In this document: positions 41,449 through 50,086 of the stretch, piece by piece
How the letters are laid out: each line of letters starts with the position of its first letter
Position numbering within the stretch: the stretch's first letter is position 1
NCBI GenBank assembly: GCA_027307115.1
Contig: DAHUXN010000064.1
Span: 26,441 to 90,440 of the forward strand
Source of the DNA: Acidobacteriota bacterium
GTDB lineage: Bacteria; Acidobacteriota; Terriglobia; Acidiferrales; UBA7541
Direction: 5' to 3'
DNA length: 64,000 nt
Program-made: the position numbers and the translations under genes
Notes under the pieces: generated by a model
Databases searched by the model: none
Seen by the model: only the letters and a program-made list of their open reading frames with translations
Told to the model about the DNA's origin: nothing

Positions 41449-42567
41449 ATGAAATTTTATCGCATGTGGGCGCTGGTGGAGCGGGACCTGCGGAAATTTT
41501 TCCGCAGCCCGGCGCTGATGATGGCCTCTATGATTTTCCCACTAGTGCAGCTGATCGTGCTCGGCTATGCCTTCGGAGGAAAAATCACGAATGTGAACGT
41601 GGGAGTGGTGGATCTGGACCACACGGCGGAATCGTGGCGCGTGCGCGAAGGTTTTGCGGGTATCGCAACCGGTCCGAAGATGTTTCACGCCCTTCCCTAC
41701 GACTCGATGCCCGAAGCGCTGAATGATTTGCATGCCGGCGTCATTGGCGCGGTGATTGAGATTCCGGAAAATTTTTCGCGCCGGACGTATGCGAACGACC
41801 GACCGCGTCTGGCGCTGATCGTCGACAACACGGATCAGTTTGTCTCAAGTTCGCTCGAAGCGGAAATGCAAAGCTTTGTCGAGCAGCTCAACACGCCGAG
41901 CGTTACGCCGAGGCTAGCGGGCAACGTTGCACTCGACGTCGTGGAAGTGTATCCGTACATTCCCTACGTCAAGTACTTGCTTCCCGGCACGATTTCGATG
42001 GCGATTTTCATCGTAGCGATGATCGGCGGGGGAATCACGTTTATTGACGATAAAGCGCGGGGACTGCACGAAGGGTATCTGGTGACTCCGATTCAGAAAT
42101 CGGAGCTGGTAATGGGATTGAATCTAGCGGGCACGGCGAAGGGGCTGATGGCGGGGCTGGTGCTGACGTTCATCGGCGGATTGATTGCGGGGATTCCGCG
42201 GTTATGGGATCCAGTGCGGCTGTTTTATCTGATCATCGTGGTGGCGATCGCTTCGTTGACGATGATCAGTTTCATGTTTCTGGTGATGGTGCGCGTGGAT
42301 GATCCGCTTGTGCCGCGGGCGATATTCGGCGTGTTGAATACGCTGCTATTTTTTCCGTCGGGCGCGATCTATCCGACGCAAGGATTTCCCATCTGGCTGA
42401 AATGGATTTCGGTGGTCGATCCCTTCACGTACACGGTGCATGCATTGAGGAACCTGCTGCTGCGAGGCAGCGGCATTGAAGGTATCTACCGTGACGTGTT
42501 AATTTTGATGGGAATTTCGGCGCTGATGATTACGGGGAGCATTGCGCTGTTCAAAAGGCAGATATAA
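41449..42567 (+). CDS. ABC-2 type transporter permease (YhhJ/DrrB-like)
   Basis: A 372-residue permease. An N-terminal helix (PALMMASMIFPLVQLIVLGYAFG) is followed by a large periplasmic domain (residues 45-170) and then five helices, including ISMAIFIVAMIGGGITFIDDKARG, LMAGLVLTFIGGLIAGI and IIVVAIASLTMISFMFLVMV. The ABC-2 signature RGLHEGYLVTP lies in the cytoplasmic loop. It works with the preceding ATPase and the HlyD protein, exporting a drug or lipid of unknown identity. Confidence 0.92.
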   Translation: MKFYRMWALVERDLRKFFRSPALMMASMIFPLVQLIVLGYAFGGKITNVNVGVVDLDHTAESWRVREGFAGIATGPKMFHALPYDSMPEALNDLHAGVIGAVIEIPENFSRRTYANDRPRLALIVDNTDQFVSSSLEAEMQSFVEQLNTPSVTPRLAGNVALDVVEVYPYIPYVKYLLPGTISMAIFIVAMIGGGITFIDDKARGLHEGYLVTPIQKSELVMGLNLAGTAKGLMAGLVLTFIGGLIAGIPRLWDPVRLFYLIIVVAIASLTMISFMFLVMVRVDDPLVPRAIFGVLNTLLFFPSGAIYPTQGFPIWLKWISVVDPFTYTVHALRNLLLRGSGIEGIYRDVLILMGISALMITGSIALFKRQI

Positions 42568-42593
42568 GATCGGAATTGTTGGAGAGAGGTACC

Positions 42594-43106
42594 TTGAGTC
42601 TATTGGAAGCGAATCAAGCGCCACCGTCGAAGACGCCGCGCTACGTGTTCATCGGTGTGCTCGTTCTGCTGTTGATCGTGCTATTCGTGTGGCGCGCGGT
42701 AAGGTATAAGGCGGAAGAAAAAAGTGTCGAAACGTTTTTCGGAACGCTGACGGCGGGCAATATGCAACAGGCGTATCAATTGTGGAAACCGGCGCCAAGC
42801 TATTCGTTCCAGGATTTTCAGCAGGATTGGGGAGCGAACGGCTATTACGGGCCGGTGAAAAGCTTTCAGATTGATTCGGCCTACGCACCGAAGAAAAGCA
42901 GCAGTGTTGCGGTGCGCGTGCTGATCAGTCCGTATCAACCGTTTCCGAAAAATGATCCGGCACAGGAGAACAAAACCAAGGAAGTGATCATTTGGGTTGA
43001 CCGCAATACACAGTCACTCAGTTTCCCGCCGCCCTCGATGTCGGAGCTGATTCGCGTAATACCGCCGCCAACTCGTCACGCGTCAGCGTTGCGGTCCCCA
43101 GTTTAG
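42594..43106 (+). CDS. Membrane-anchored protein of unknown function at end of efflux operon
   Basis: 170 residues from a TTG at 42594 with GGAGAGAGG upstream; the open frame begins at an earlier TTG (42576). One N-terminal transmembrane helix (YVFIGVLVLLLIVLFVWRAV) is followed by a small periplasmic domain (VETFFGTLTAGNMQQAYQLWKP ... VAVRVLISPYQPF) like NTF2/DUF4878-type lumicin folds. It lies 26 bases after the permease gene. Its last 89 bases overlap the 3' end of the opposite-strand heptose kinase gene. Confidence 0.65.
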   Translation: MSLLEANQAPPSKTPRYVFIGVLVLLLIVLFVWRAVRYKAEEKSVETFFGTLTAGNMQQAYQLWKPAPSYSFQDFQQDWGANGYYGPVKSFQIDSAYAPKKSSSVAVRVLISPYQPFPKNDPAQENKTKEVIIWVDRNTQSLSFPPPSMSELIRVIPPPTRHASALRSPV

Positions 43107-44109
43107 CGACAACCACGCCGGCTGCCGCATTTCCGAGTACAGCCGCTTCACGCAAAGATGCCCCGCTCGCGCTCGCAAGGGCCATTGTTGCGAGAACTGT
43201 GTCGCCAGCACCCGTCACATCGAATACCTGGCGGCCGTTTTTTGCGCCACGAGTGGGCACCCGGCCAATCAAGCCGATTGGCGTTTCCTGGTTGAGCGCA
43301 GCGACGTGAAAACTGCGTGGATCTTTCTCGAGCGCATCGCGTTCAAAAAGGCTTAGACCGTCGGCTCCGCGCGTGATTACGACCGCTGAACAGGCAAAAT
43401 GATCGAGCAACGCGCGGCCGGCTTCGGCGACGGATTCCGGAGTGTCAAGCGGGCGCGTGACAAGGAACTCCGCCTCCTTGCGATTGCACACGACCACGGA
43501 TGCTCCTCGATATGCAGGAAGACGCGACCACTTGGGCTTGACGAATGATGGAATTCGCCGGCGCGCGCAGGAGTCGAGAATATGCTCGGCGAGAGAATCG
43601 CTGACGACGCCTTTGTCGTAATCGGAGATGACCAGGGCGTCGAGGGATTTGAGCGCCGCCAGAATGCTTTTCAAGAGCTGGGCTTCGAGTTGCGTGGGCA
43701 AGTGCGTGCGAATTTCGCGGTCGACGCGGACAACCTGTTGCTGGCGTGCAATGATGCGCGTCTTTAGAGTGGTGGGGCGGTCGCGCGCGTCGACGATTCC
43801 CTTCCCCGGCAAATGCATTTCGCGGAGGCAGCGGCGCAGCGCGGCGCCGGCTTCGTCGCGTCCGGCAACACCAAAGGCGGCTACGCGCGCGCCAAGCGCG
43901 GCGAGATTTGCCGCGACGTTTCCCGCCCCGCCCAAAGTTTCGCTTTCCTTGAGGAAATCGACTACAGGCACGGCTGCTTCGGGGGAAATGCGATTCGCAT
44001 TTCCCCAGACGTAGCGGTCGAGCATCCAATCGCCGACGACGGCAAGGCGGCGACCGCGCATACGCTGAAGGATTTGTGTTGCAGGCCTCTTTGAAACGAA
44101 ACCGCTCAT
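43018..44109 (-). CDS. rfaE1: PfkB-family heptose-7-phosphate kinase (RfaE1/HldE N-domain type)
   Basis: 363 residues from the ATG at 44109 (AAGGGAAC upstream); the frame opens 11 codons earlier. A ribokinase fold with VVGDWMLDRYVWGNANRISPE, the sugar-binding LGGAGNVAANLAALGA, DALVISDYDKGVV and the PfkB signature DVTGAGDTVLATMALA. It phosphorylates D-glycero-D-manno-heptose 7-phosphate at C1 for LPS core synthesis. It has no fused nucleotidyltransferase domain. It is encoded after the heptosyltransferase gene, consistent with LPS assembly. Confidence 0.88.
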   Translation of the reverse strand: MSGFVSKRPATQILQRMRGRRLAVVGDWMLDRYVWGNANRISPEAAVPVVDFLKESETLGGAGNVAANLAALGARVAAFGVAGRDEAGAALRRCLREMHLPGKGIVDARDRPTTLKTRIIARQQQVVRVDREIRTHLPTQLEAQLLKSILAALKSLDALVISDYDKGVVSDSLAEHILDSCARRRIPSFVKPKWSRLPAYRGASVVVCNRKEAEFLVTRPLDTPESVAEAGRALLDHFACSAVVITRGADGLSLFERDALEKDPRSFHVAALNQETPIGLIGRVPTRGAKNGRQVFDVTGAGDTVLATMALASASGASLREAAVLGNAAAGVVVAKLGTATLTRDELAAVLRESAPTSRAAGN

Positions 44110-44156
44110 CGATTGTTCCCTTTCGTCTGCATCGCCGTCCAAACCGAGGTGCGCAA

Positions 44157-45266
44157 CTACTGCATCTTTCTCGCTTGCATGGCCGCAGAATTGAGAACGT
44201 CCGCCGCGCCGGATGTCTCCGCCAGCAGTGACTCGGAAGCGTCGCGAACCTGCTTGAGCGTGACAGACAAGATACAGCGGGGCTCGGCAAACGCATAGCA
44301 GCGATCACCGCGGCAAGGATTGCAGGGAAAATCGTTCTGTACGACGCGATTCTTTGTTTGCCAGGGGCGCCAGTGCACGGAGCTGCTCGAGCCGAAGATT
44401 GCGACGACGGGGCGGCCGAGGGCCGTGGCGATATGCGTGGGGCCACTGTCATTGCCAATGAAAATGCGGCAGCCCGCGATAAGCGCGGTTAGCTGGCGCA
44501 GGCCGAGCGCATCGAGAAGGACAAATTCCGGGGCGCTTAGGCGGCGGACTTCGGCGGCAATTTCGGATTCGCCGCGTCCGAGATTGAAAACGGGCTCGAT
44601 TCCATGCTTGTCGCGCAATCCCCGCGCCAAGGCAATAAATTTGTCGATGGCCCAACGCTTGGTGAAATATTTCGCGCCGGGATGCAGCACGGCGTAGGGT
44701 TTACCCGGTGCAATGCCACGCGCGGCAAGCTGCTGGGCCACTTCAGCTTGAGCGTCGGGTTGCGGATACACTCGCGCCGGCGGGATCGGAGCGCGCGGGA
44801 GTCCGGTGGCGTAAAACTGCTCCATGCGATGCTCGACGGTATGTATGCGATCGCCGGGATCGGGAACGAGCACGTTGTAAACGAATGAGAATTGGCGACG
44901 CGTCCAGCAGACGCGTTGCGGTACTCCGACGAGTGCGACAAGCAAGGCGCTCGTTGGCCCTGCATGCTGATTATAGACAACTGGAAAATGGCGGCGGTGC
45001 AGCCCGGCGGCAGTGGCGAGAAAAGTTTTCGTCAACAAGATTTCGGAAACAGCAGGATTGCCTTCCAGCAATGGCTCGCAGAAAGGCTCGACCAGTACGC
45101 ACAAACGCAGGTCAGGACGCCAGGAATGGAGCGCGGAGAGAGCAGGGGTTAAGAGAACGACATCTCCGAGCGAGCGAAGACGGACTATTAAAACTGGCGC
45201 GCCCTGAGGCAAGCTGGGCAAAAGGAACGATGGATCACGAGGGGTCAACGCGAGCTTCGTCCACAA
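44157..45266 (-). CDS. Glycosyltransferase family 9 (LPS heptosyltransferase-like)
   Basis: 369 residues. A GT-B enzyme with the N-terminal VLIVRLRSLGDVVLLTPALSAL, a central YAVLHPGAKYFTKRWAIDKF and the donor-site signature FIGNDSGPTHIATALGRPVVAIFG. It adds ADP-heptose to the LPS inner core. A cysteine cluster, FPCNPCRGDRCYAF, near residue 325 is common in this family. The frame begins at a TTG (45266) that overlaps the Trm112-like gene by 32 bases; a start nearer VLIVRL cannot be excluded. Confidence 0.88.
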   Translation of the reverse strand: MWTKLALTPRDPSFLLPSLPQGAPVLIVRLRSLGDVVLLTPALSALHSWRPDLRLCVLVEPFCEPLLEGNPAVSEILLTKTFLATAAGLHRRHFPVVYNQHAGPTSALLVALVGVPQRVCWTRRQFSFVYNVLVPDPGDRIHTVEHRMEQFYATGLPRAPIPPARVYPQPDAQAEVAQQLAARGIAPGKPYAVLHPGAKYFTKRWAIDKFIALARGLRDKHGIEPVFNLGRGESEIAAEVRRLSAPEFVLLDALGLRQLTALIAGCRIFIGNDSGPTHIATALGRPVVAIFGSSSSVHWRPWQTKNRVVQNDFPCNPCRGDRCYAFAEPRCILSVTLKQVRDASESLLAETSGAADVLNSAAMQARKMQ

Positions 45267-45408
45267 GCATCACGGGAATGTCGTCCCGAACGGGATAAAC
45301 GCGGCGGCAGGTGGAACATTTGAGGCCCTGCTTGTCGCCAGTCAGCTTGACGGGCGTCTTGCAAACCGGACATACAAGAATATCGAGCAAGTCCTGGGAG
45401 ACAGCCAT
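45235..45408 (-). CDS. Trm112-family (UPF0434/YcaR-like) small zinc protein
   Basis: 57 residues from an ATG with GGAGG five bases upstream. The Trm112 signature is complete: LLDILVCPVCKTPVKLTGDK, GLKCSTCRRVYPVRDDIPVMLVDEA, with two CxxC pairs binding zinc. Bacterial YcaR-type proteins occur beside LPS genes (lpxK, kdsB) and may assist a methyltransferase or LPS enzyme. Its end overlaps the heptosyltransferase start. Confidence 0.9.
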   Translation of the reverse strand: MAVSQDLLDILVCPVCKTPVKLTGDKQGLKCSTCRRVYPVRDDIPVMLVDEARVDPS

Positions 45409-45472
45409 TCGCACCTCCGCGAGCAACTTTAGCAGAGGGCTACAAGGGGGGCAACCGTTCGTCGTTCTGAAT

Positions 45473-47578
45473 TCAGCGCAACAGGGAAACGGTGAAGGTG
45501 AGGCGGCCAGTCCAAACGTGGCCTGGCTGAAATTCGACGGGCCACACGGCGAGAACTTGCGAGCCCTGATAGATGCGCTCGAAACCTTCCTCGGATTCGG
45601 AGATGGTTTCGACCGGCGCGACCCAATAATCACGCGCCTTCGGAGCATGGACGGTTACGCTGATCTTTTGCCATTCATCGACGAGGCGCAGTTGAGACGC
45701 GGGCGCGGCGCCGGACCAGCACAAGGGATTCCGCTTGCCCGCCACTTCGATGTAACGATCGGGCGCGTCTGGCGCGAGGCAGTTGACGATGAGCTCAAGG
45801 CCCACGTCCATTTTCGCGGGAACTTTTCCGGTGTAGGAGAGCTTTAAATCACACGCAACGCGAAAGCTTTCCTTCGGAGAGGAAAATGAAAATGCCTTTT
45901 CCACTTTCCATTCACCGGGCGTTTCCGACGTGAGGATGACTTTTGCAGGAGTCGCTTCTCGAATGCGGAAAGCTCCCGCGGCGATGGCCTCGTTTTCGCC
46001 GAGGCGCAGATTCTCGTAATCCTCCTGTGTTCTTTGCTGAGGAAAGACCAGCAAGCGAAACGCGTGACGCGCCCAACGGTCGTATCTGAGGAGCTTCTCC
46101 AGTCCAGGTTCTTTGGCACGCACCTGATCGTGAATCGAAGCAACTTGCCCGGGCCCGGCATTCGTTTGGGCGAGGCGAGCGTGATATGCCTCCGGCCGCC
46201 GCATGAGTGAATTGATGAGGGCAACTCCGGCAGAGCGAAAATCGATGGCTGCGATGGTGCCCCCGTCTTTTGGAGACAGCAAAACGGCAGCACGATTTGT
46301 GGTGAAGTAGATTTCTTCATGGCTGTCAAAATCGAAATCGAAGCGATCGAGGCCCGCGAAACTGGCACCGCGATGTGAAGCGGAATCAATGGCGGCTTCC
46401 GCGCGCACGAGAGCCCCCCAAACGGCGCTGCGCAAATGAGGGGCGTAAAGACCTCCAAAAATGCCGTGCCAGTAGGCGTCGTTGGATTGCCCGCGCAGGA
46501 GATCGGTCTTCGCCTCGTTCAGCTGCTTGAGAGAGGCGGCGTCACCGGTGAATTTCGTTTCCAAGTGCCGTAGCTTCCTTGACACAAGCATGGATTTTTT
46601 CTGCATCAAATTCGATTCGGGATACTTGGTGAGAAAATTGCGCCAGAAACCGCCACGCAAGAAAGCGAGAACGTCTTCGCGCGATGCGAATTCCTTTTCC
46701 AGGGCTTGGAAACGGACGCGGGCTGAAGTCGGGAGGGACCACTCCATCATTTCAGCGTAGGAGCAGGTGGCGAGGTCAGCGCGGCCTAGTGCCGGATGCG
46801 AAGAAACAATCTCACCAGGCGGGACAGTCATGAGCCAATTCTGATTCGCTTCGAGCGCTTCGACGAAACGCTCGAGCCAGCCGTTGACGTAGCAATGATC
46901 ATAGGTGCCAGGCCAGACGCCGAATTTCTCCATGTCGTCGCCCATAGCTGCAATGCCGCCGGGATGCTCGCGGGCGGCGCCGCGAAGAAATTCGACGACG
47001 TCGTCCGTGGAGCGGAAGGGAATGAGATAACGAAGAGACTTGAGACCAGGAATCAGACGAACGGCATGGGCTTGATCCTCGGCAACGAAAGTTCCGAAGA
47101 GTTGTCCGGGATCGAATCCAGCGTTCAGGAAGTGGTTGTCGTCTACGAGAGTATATTCAACGCCTGCGGGTGCAAGAATCGAAGGTAACTGGGGTTCCCA
47201 AACGCGCTCGGCGAGCCACGCGCCGCGCGGGCGCTGCCCAAAGTGCAGCGCAATGTAATCCGCCAAGCGCTCAATTTGCTCACGCGCATCCTGCCTGGGA
47301 ATGGCAATCAAAATCGGCTCATAAAAACCGCCACCCAGAAGTTCCACCTGTCCGCGCTCGACAAGAGTTTTCAGGCTCTTGAAATATTCCGGATGGGCTT
47401 TCTCGAGCCATTCGAGCAGACCTCCAGAATAGTGCAGGCCGACGCGCAGAAAGGGATGGCGGAGGAGCAGTTGAACAAAAGGCAGATAGGATTTTTGGTA
47501 GGCGTGTTCGACTACGCCGTCGAAATTGCCGACGGGCTGGTGCGCGTGAACCAAGAGGACAAGATTAAAACGAGACAC
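45473..47578 (-). CDS. Glycoside hydrolase family 57 4-alpha-glucanotransferase/amylase
   Basis: 701 residues from a GTG at 47578, chosen because GGAGG lies seven bases upstream; the open frame runs back to 47647. The GH57 (beta/alpha)7 domain starts LVLLVHAHQPVGNFD, with the nucleophile region VELLGGGFYEPIL and the acid region GDDMEKFGVWPGTY. The all-beta DUF1925/DUF1926-type domains follow (FNFDFD-like, then FRVACDLKLSYTGKVPAKMDVGLELIVN). It remodels alpha-1,4-glucans such as glycogen. It is intracellular (no signal peptide). Confidence 0.92.
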   Translation of the reverse strand: MSRFNLVLLVHAHQPVGNFDGVVEHAYQKSYLPFVQLLLRHPFLRVGLHYSGGLLEWLEKAHPEYFKSLKTLVERGQVELLGGGFYEPILIAIPRQDAREQIERLADYIALHFGQRPRGAWLAERVWEPQLPSILAPAGVEYTLVDDNHFLNAGFDPGQLFGTFVAEDQAHAVRLIPGLKSLRYLIPFRSTDDVVEFLRGAAREHPGGIAAMGDDMEKFGVWPGTYDHCYVNGWLERFVEALEANQNWLMTVPPGEIVSSHPALGRADLATCSYAEMMEWSLPTSARVRFQALEKEFASREDVLAFLRGGFWRNFLTKYPESNLMQKKSMLVSRKLRHLETKFTGDAASLKQLNEAKTDLLRGQSNDAYWHGIFGGLYAPHLRSAVWGALVRAEAAIDSASHRGASFAGLDRFDFDFDSHEEIYFTTNRAAVLLSPKDGGTIAAIDFRSAGVALINSLMRRPEAYHARLAQTNAGPGQVASIHDQVRAKEPGLEKLLRYDRWARHAFRLLVFPQQRTQEDYENLRLGENEAIAAGAFRIREATPAKVILTSETPGEWKVEKAFSFSSPKESFRVACDLKLSYTGKVPAKMDVGLELIVNCLAPDAPDRYIEVAGKRNPLCWSGAAPASQLRLVDEWQKISVTVHAPKARDYWVAPVETISESEEGFERIYQGSQVLAVWPVEFQPGHVWTGRLTFTVSLLR

Positions 47579-47697
47579 GTTCACGCCTCCGCGTGCAAAT
47601 CTCAGGATACCCGGCTCCGGAGATTCTTGCCAGCTAAGCCGACGCAAATTGGATGATGGTCCACGCGATCCGGAAGCATTGAGCCGTCAATTTGGTT

Positions 47698-48348
47698 TCA
47701 GTCTATGAGGCTCGTACGCGTCTGGGAAGCGCCGGCGAAGGCTGAGAGTCGCGCGGCTTGCCGTTTCGCTGCTTGCTCGACGGCAGCGTCAGACGACGAG
47801 GCAGGAGCGTAGATGACGGTGAGGACCTCGGTGACACCGTCCGAGATCTGAGTACGAGTTGAATCGCTGATGGGGCTGCCAAAGGGACCGTTCGCGTCGG
47901 CGAGCACTGGACGGTCAGTGAGATGCCAAACGCGCCTGCCGATGCCTTCGTAACGTTCGCCAGGGCCACCGAGGCGCAGGGTAACCGGCAGAGAAATTTG
48001 CGAGCGGTTATAAACGCCGTAGGGCCAACCTGCTTCGACTGAGCCTAGATTTGTGAGATCAACGACATTCGACACGTGGTAGAGGCCTTTGCCTTGAATC
48101 ACGCGGCGCAATAACGCTTCCGACGACGGACGGTACTTGGACGAATCCACACCCCAACGGCGAAACATGGCGCGCACGAAGATTATCGATTCCGCGCCCG
48201 TAAGCGATTCAAGCGTGAACTGCTGCCGCAGGCGCGCGCACAAGGTCTCCATTTCATGGACAAGTTGCGGGTCGGACGGCGTGACAGCGACCCCCTCCGC
48301 CTCGACAACGGCCAGCCTGACGCCGGGAAGTTGAATTTCAATATTCAT
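47698..48348 (-). CDS. B3/4-domain protein
   Basis: About 216 residues from the ATG at 48348 (the frame opens with a GTG at 48363). It matches the B3/B4 domain best known from phenylalanyl-tRNA synthetase beta subunit, here as a stand-alone protein: FVRAMFRRWGVDSSKYRPSSEALLRRV, GKGLYHVSNVVDLTNLGS and VWHLTDRPVLADANGPFGSP. Stand-alone members may edit mischarged tRNA or bind amino-acid-like ligands; unproven. It is the first gene of the minus-strand run leading to GH57. Confidence 0.85.
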   Translation of the reverse strand: MNIEIQLPGVRLAVVEAEGVAVTPSDPQLVHEMETLCARLRQQFTLESLTGAESIIFVRAMFRRWGVDSSKYRPSSEALLRRVIQGKGLYHVSNVVDLTNLGSVEAGWPYGVYNRSQISLPVTLRLGGPGERYEGIGRRVWHLTDRPVLADANGPFGSPISDSTRTQISDGVTEVLTVIYAPASSSDAAVEQAAKRQAARLSAFAGASQTRTSLID

Positions 48349-48410
48349 GGTCAACTGGCCCACGAAAACGCTCTGCTATGATGAACGATGGCAAGTGATT
48401 TTAACGGAGC

Positions 48411-48809
48411 CTGAGCATCGCGGAAAACGCCGAATTCGAGTATGAGAAATTCCAGCACGGGATCATTCTCTTCAATTCCGCGGAATTTTTCAAAGCGCAT
48501 GAAGTTTGGGAAGAGCTGTGGTTGACCGCCCGGGAAACTGACAAATTATTTTTGCAAGGCATGATCCAGCTCGCTGCCGCATTCCATCATTACACGCGCG
48601 GCAATCCGAAGGGAACCAAGTCGCTGCTCGAGGCGGGCTTGAGCAAACTGAGGAAATTTCCGGCCGAGTATCGCGGAACAGAGCTGAACGCTTTGCGCGG
48701 AGCCGCCGTTGGCTGGTTAGACGCCGTCACAAGGAGTGGATTAGCAGCGATCGCTGAAGTTCCGCAAATTGAGTTTGTGCGCCCCGGCCAGTCGAATTCA
48801 GGCAGATAG
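48411..48809 (+). CDS. DUF309-family protein lacking a canonical start codon
   Basis: The protein-like frame runs from just after an in-frame TAA (48402-48404) to 48809, and its N-terminal part contains the DUF309 signature FFKAHEVWEELW and later LQGMIQLAAAFHHYTRGN. No ATG, GTG or TTG occurs between that stop and a TTG at 48522, which lies after the signature. Candidate starts are CTG (48411; overlaps the TGA of a tiny upstream ORF) or ATC (48417; GGAG seven bases upstream). Listed from the CTG. The role of DUF309 is unknown. About 132 residues. Confidence 0.75.
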   Translation: MSIAENAEFEYEKFQHGIILFNSAEFFKAHEVWEELWLTARETDKLFLQGMIQLAAAFHHYTRGNPKGTKSLLEAGLSKLRKFPAEYRGTELNALRGAAVGWLDAVTRSGLAAIAEVPQIEFVRPGQSNSGR

Positions 48810-49159
48810 TCGGGAGTGTCCACAATTGCGCATTATTGTCTTGGAGTTGGTGGCACCGTGCGTACATGAGTAAGAAAACGCCTAGAAAGGAATCAAACAA
48901 AGCGACGCTTGCCCGCGTAAAGAGAGAGATGGCCGCGCCGCGCGTAGCGAGATCCGCCCGGATTGAAGATGCAAACCGCACCGGTGCAAGCGGGTCTGGC
49001 CGGAACCCAGCGAATCGCGGACGCGGCTCCGCGTAATCGTCCGCGACAAGGAGCCCCGCGCATGCTAGCCTGCACGTACATTCAGCCGTGCGGACGACGT
49101 TGCGAGCCCTGGCCGGAAGCCTGCGAAGAACACCAACACTACGCAGACGAGAATCAAAC
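48810..49159. other. Gene-poor stretch between DUF309 gene and a small unknown gene
   Basis: 350 bases with no convincing gene. The best open frame, 48866-49036 on the plus strand, would encode a very basic, low-complexity 56-residue peptide (MSKKTPRKESNKATLARVKR then Arg/Ala/Gly-rich) and has no ribosome site. It could be a small nucleic-acid-binding protein but is not called. No RNA gene, repeat or terminator stands out. Confidence 0.4.
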
Positions 49160-49366
49160 GTGCCTAGCGATGAGTGGATTAGAAGACTCGAAGACGGGAG
49201 ACGGGTGAAATTCACCAACGAAAAACTGCCCGAGGACGGATCATTCATCACCGCACAGATCGAAGGAAACGAAGTGGTGTACTCGGTGGTGTTGAATAAA
49301 GAGAAAAACCCGTTGAGCCGAGACGAGGTTGAAACGCACTTTAAGAGCGAGCTCTCGAAGAAGTAA
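49160..49366 (+). CDS. Small protein of unknown function
   Basis: 68 residues from a GTG at 49160. The frame is open further upstream (to 49088) but that part is arginine-rich and unlike the rest. The product has alternating charged strands (WIRRLEDGRRVKFTNEKLPE, SFITAQIEGNEVVYSVVLNK) and a helical end (LSRDEVETHFKSELSKK), like a small beta-barrel or SH3-like fold. No family recognised. The ribosome site is weak. Confidence 0.5.
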   Translation: MPSDEWIRRLEDGRRVKFTNEKLPEDGSFITAQIEGNEVVYSVVLNKEKNPLSRDEVETHFKSELSKK

Positions 49367-49440
49367 GGGCCGCTCATCGAACCGCAACACGCGGACCCGC
49401 GTGGTCACATGACACAAACGCCCCAAGGTGAATCACGCGG

Positions 49441-49866
49441 CTACTCGTCGACGATGAGTTCGCCCTTCATTCCCATGTGGCCGAAGCCGCAAAATACGCA
49501 ACACTTGAAAGGATAGCTGCCGGGCGTTTGCGCGACGAATTCAATCGTGACCGTCTGGCCCTTGGGCACCTTCCAGCAATCCTGTGGCGAGGTGAAGACC
49601 AGACCGGGCGCGCCATTGGCCGCCGCGCCGTCGGGATAGGCGTTGATTTTGAATCCGTGATTGTGATCCGTTGCAGTGATGCGCAGCTCGACCTTGGTCC
49701 CCTTCTTGATATGGATTGGCGACGGCGTGAACTTGTATTTCTTCGCCGTCATATCGATGACTTGAGTGTTTTGATTTTGCGGAGGTAGCTGCTGTTGACG
49801 CGAAAAAGCGCCTGCTGACAGGAACACTGCGAAGATCATCACAAGGAAAGCGCGAAAGAGTTTCAA
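49441..49866 (-). CDS. Secreted cupredoxin with a CuA-type metal motif
   Basis: 141 residues from a TTG with AGGGG eight bases upstream. A signal peptide (FLVMIFAVFLSAGAFS) is followed by one cupredoxin domain resembling the periplasmic part of cytochrome oxidase subunit II. Cys122, Cys126, His130 and Met133 form C-x3-C-x3-H-x2-M, with His68/His70 (TDHNHGF) as the upstream ligand, the full set for a dinuclear CuA centre. There is no membrane anchor pair and no oxidase gene nearby. It could be a soluble electron carrier or copper chaperone. It is divergent from an Rrf2 regulator gene. Confidence 0.82.
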   Translation of the reverse strand: MKLFRAFLVMIFAVFLSAGAFSRQQQLPPQNQNTQVIDMTAKKYKFTPSPIHIKKGTKVELRITATDHNHGFKINAYPDGAAANGAPGLVFTSPQDCWKVPKGQTVTIEFVAQTPGSYPFKCCVFCGFGHMGMKGELIVDE

Positions 49867-50086
49867 CGGACGTCCCCTTCAATAAATTTGACACATCGCA
49901 AAAGCCTGCCGCTGGCAGGGAACACATGTTGCCACAACTTCCTAAATTCTGGAGCGAAAATGTGCGGACTGTCTTCCAATGCAAATAGCCGGAGAAATAT
50001 TGGGCATGACGCGTGTACGCGGTGCGAGGCGTGGGGAAGTTGACAGCGTTGATAGCGTGTGGAATCCTGTCTTTGGGATTCCCCAC

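Noticed and set aside
48388..48414. Programmed -1 frameshift joining the tiny ATG ORF to DUF309
   Set aside because: TTTTAAC is not a true slippery heptamer, and the receiving frame has a TAA at 48402-48404, so the shift would have to occur after it.
48866..49036. 56-codon basic ORF
   Set aside because: No ribosome site and low-complexity Arg/Ala/Gly product; only mentioned as a possibility.
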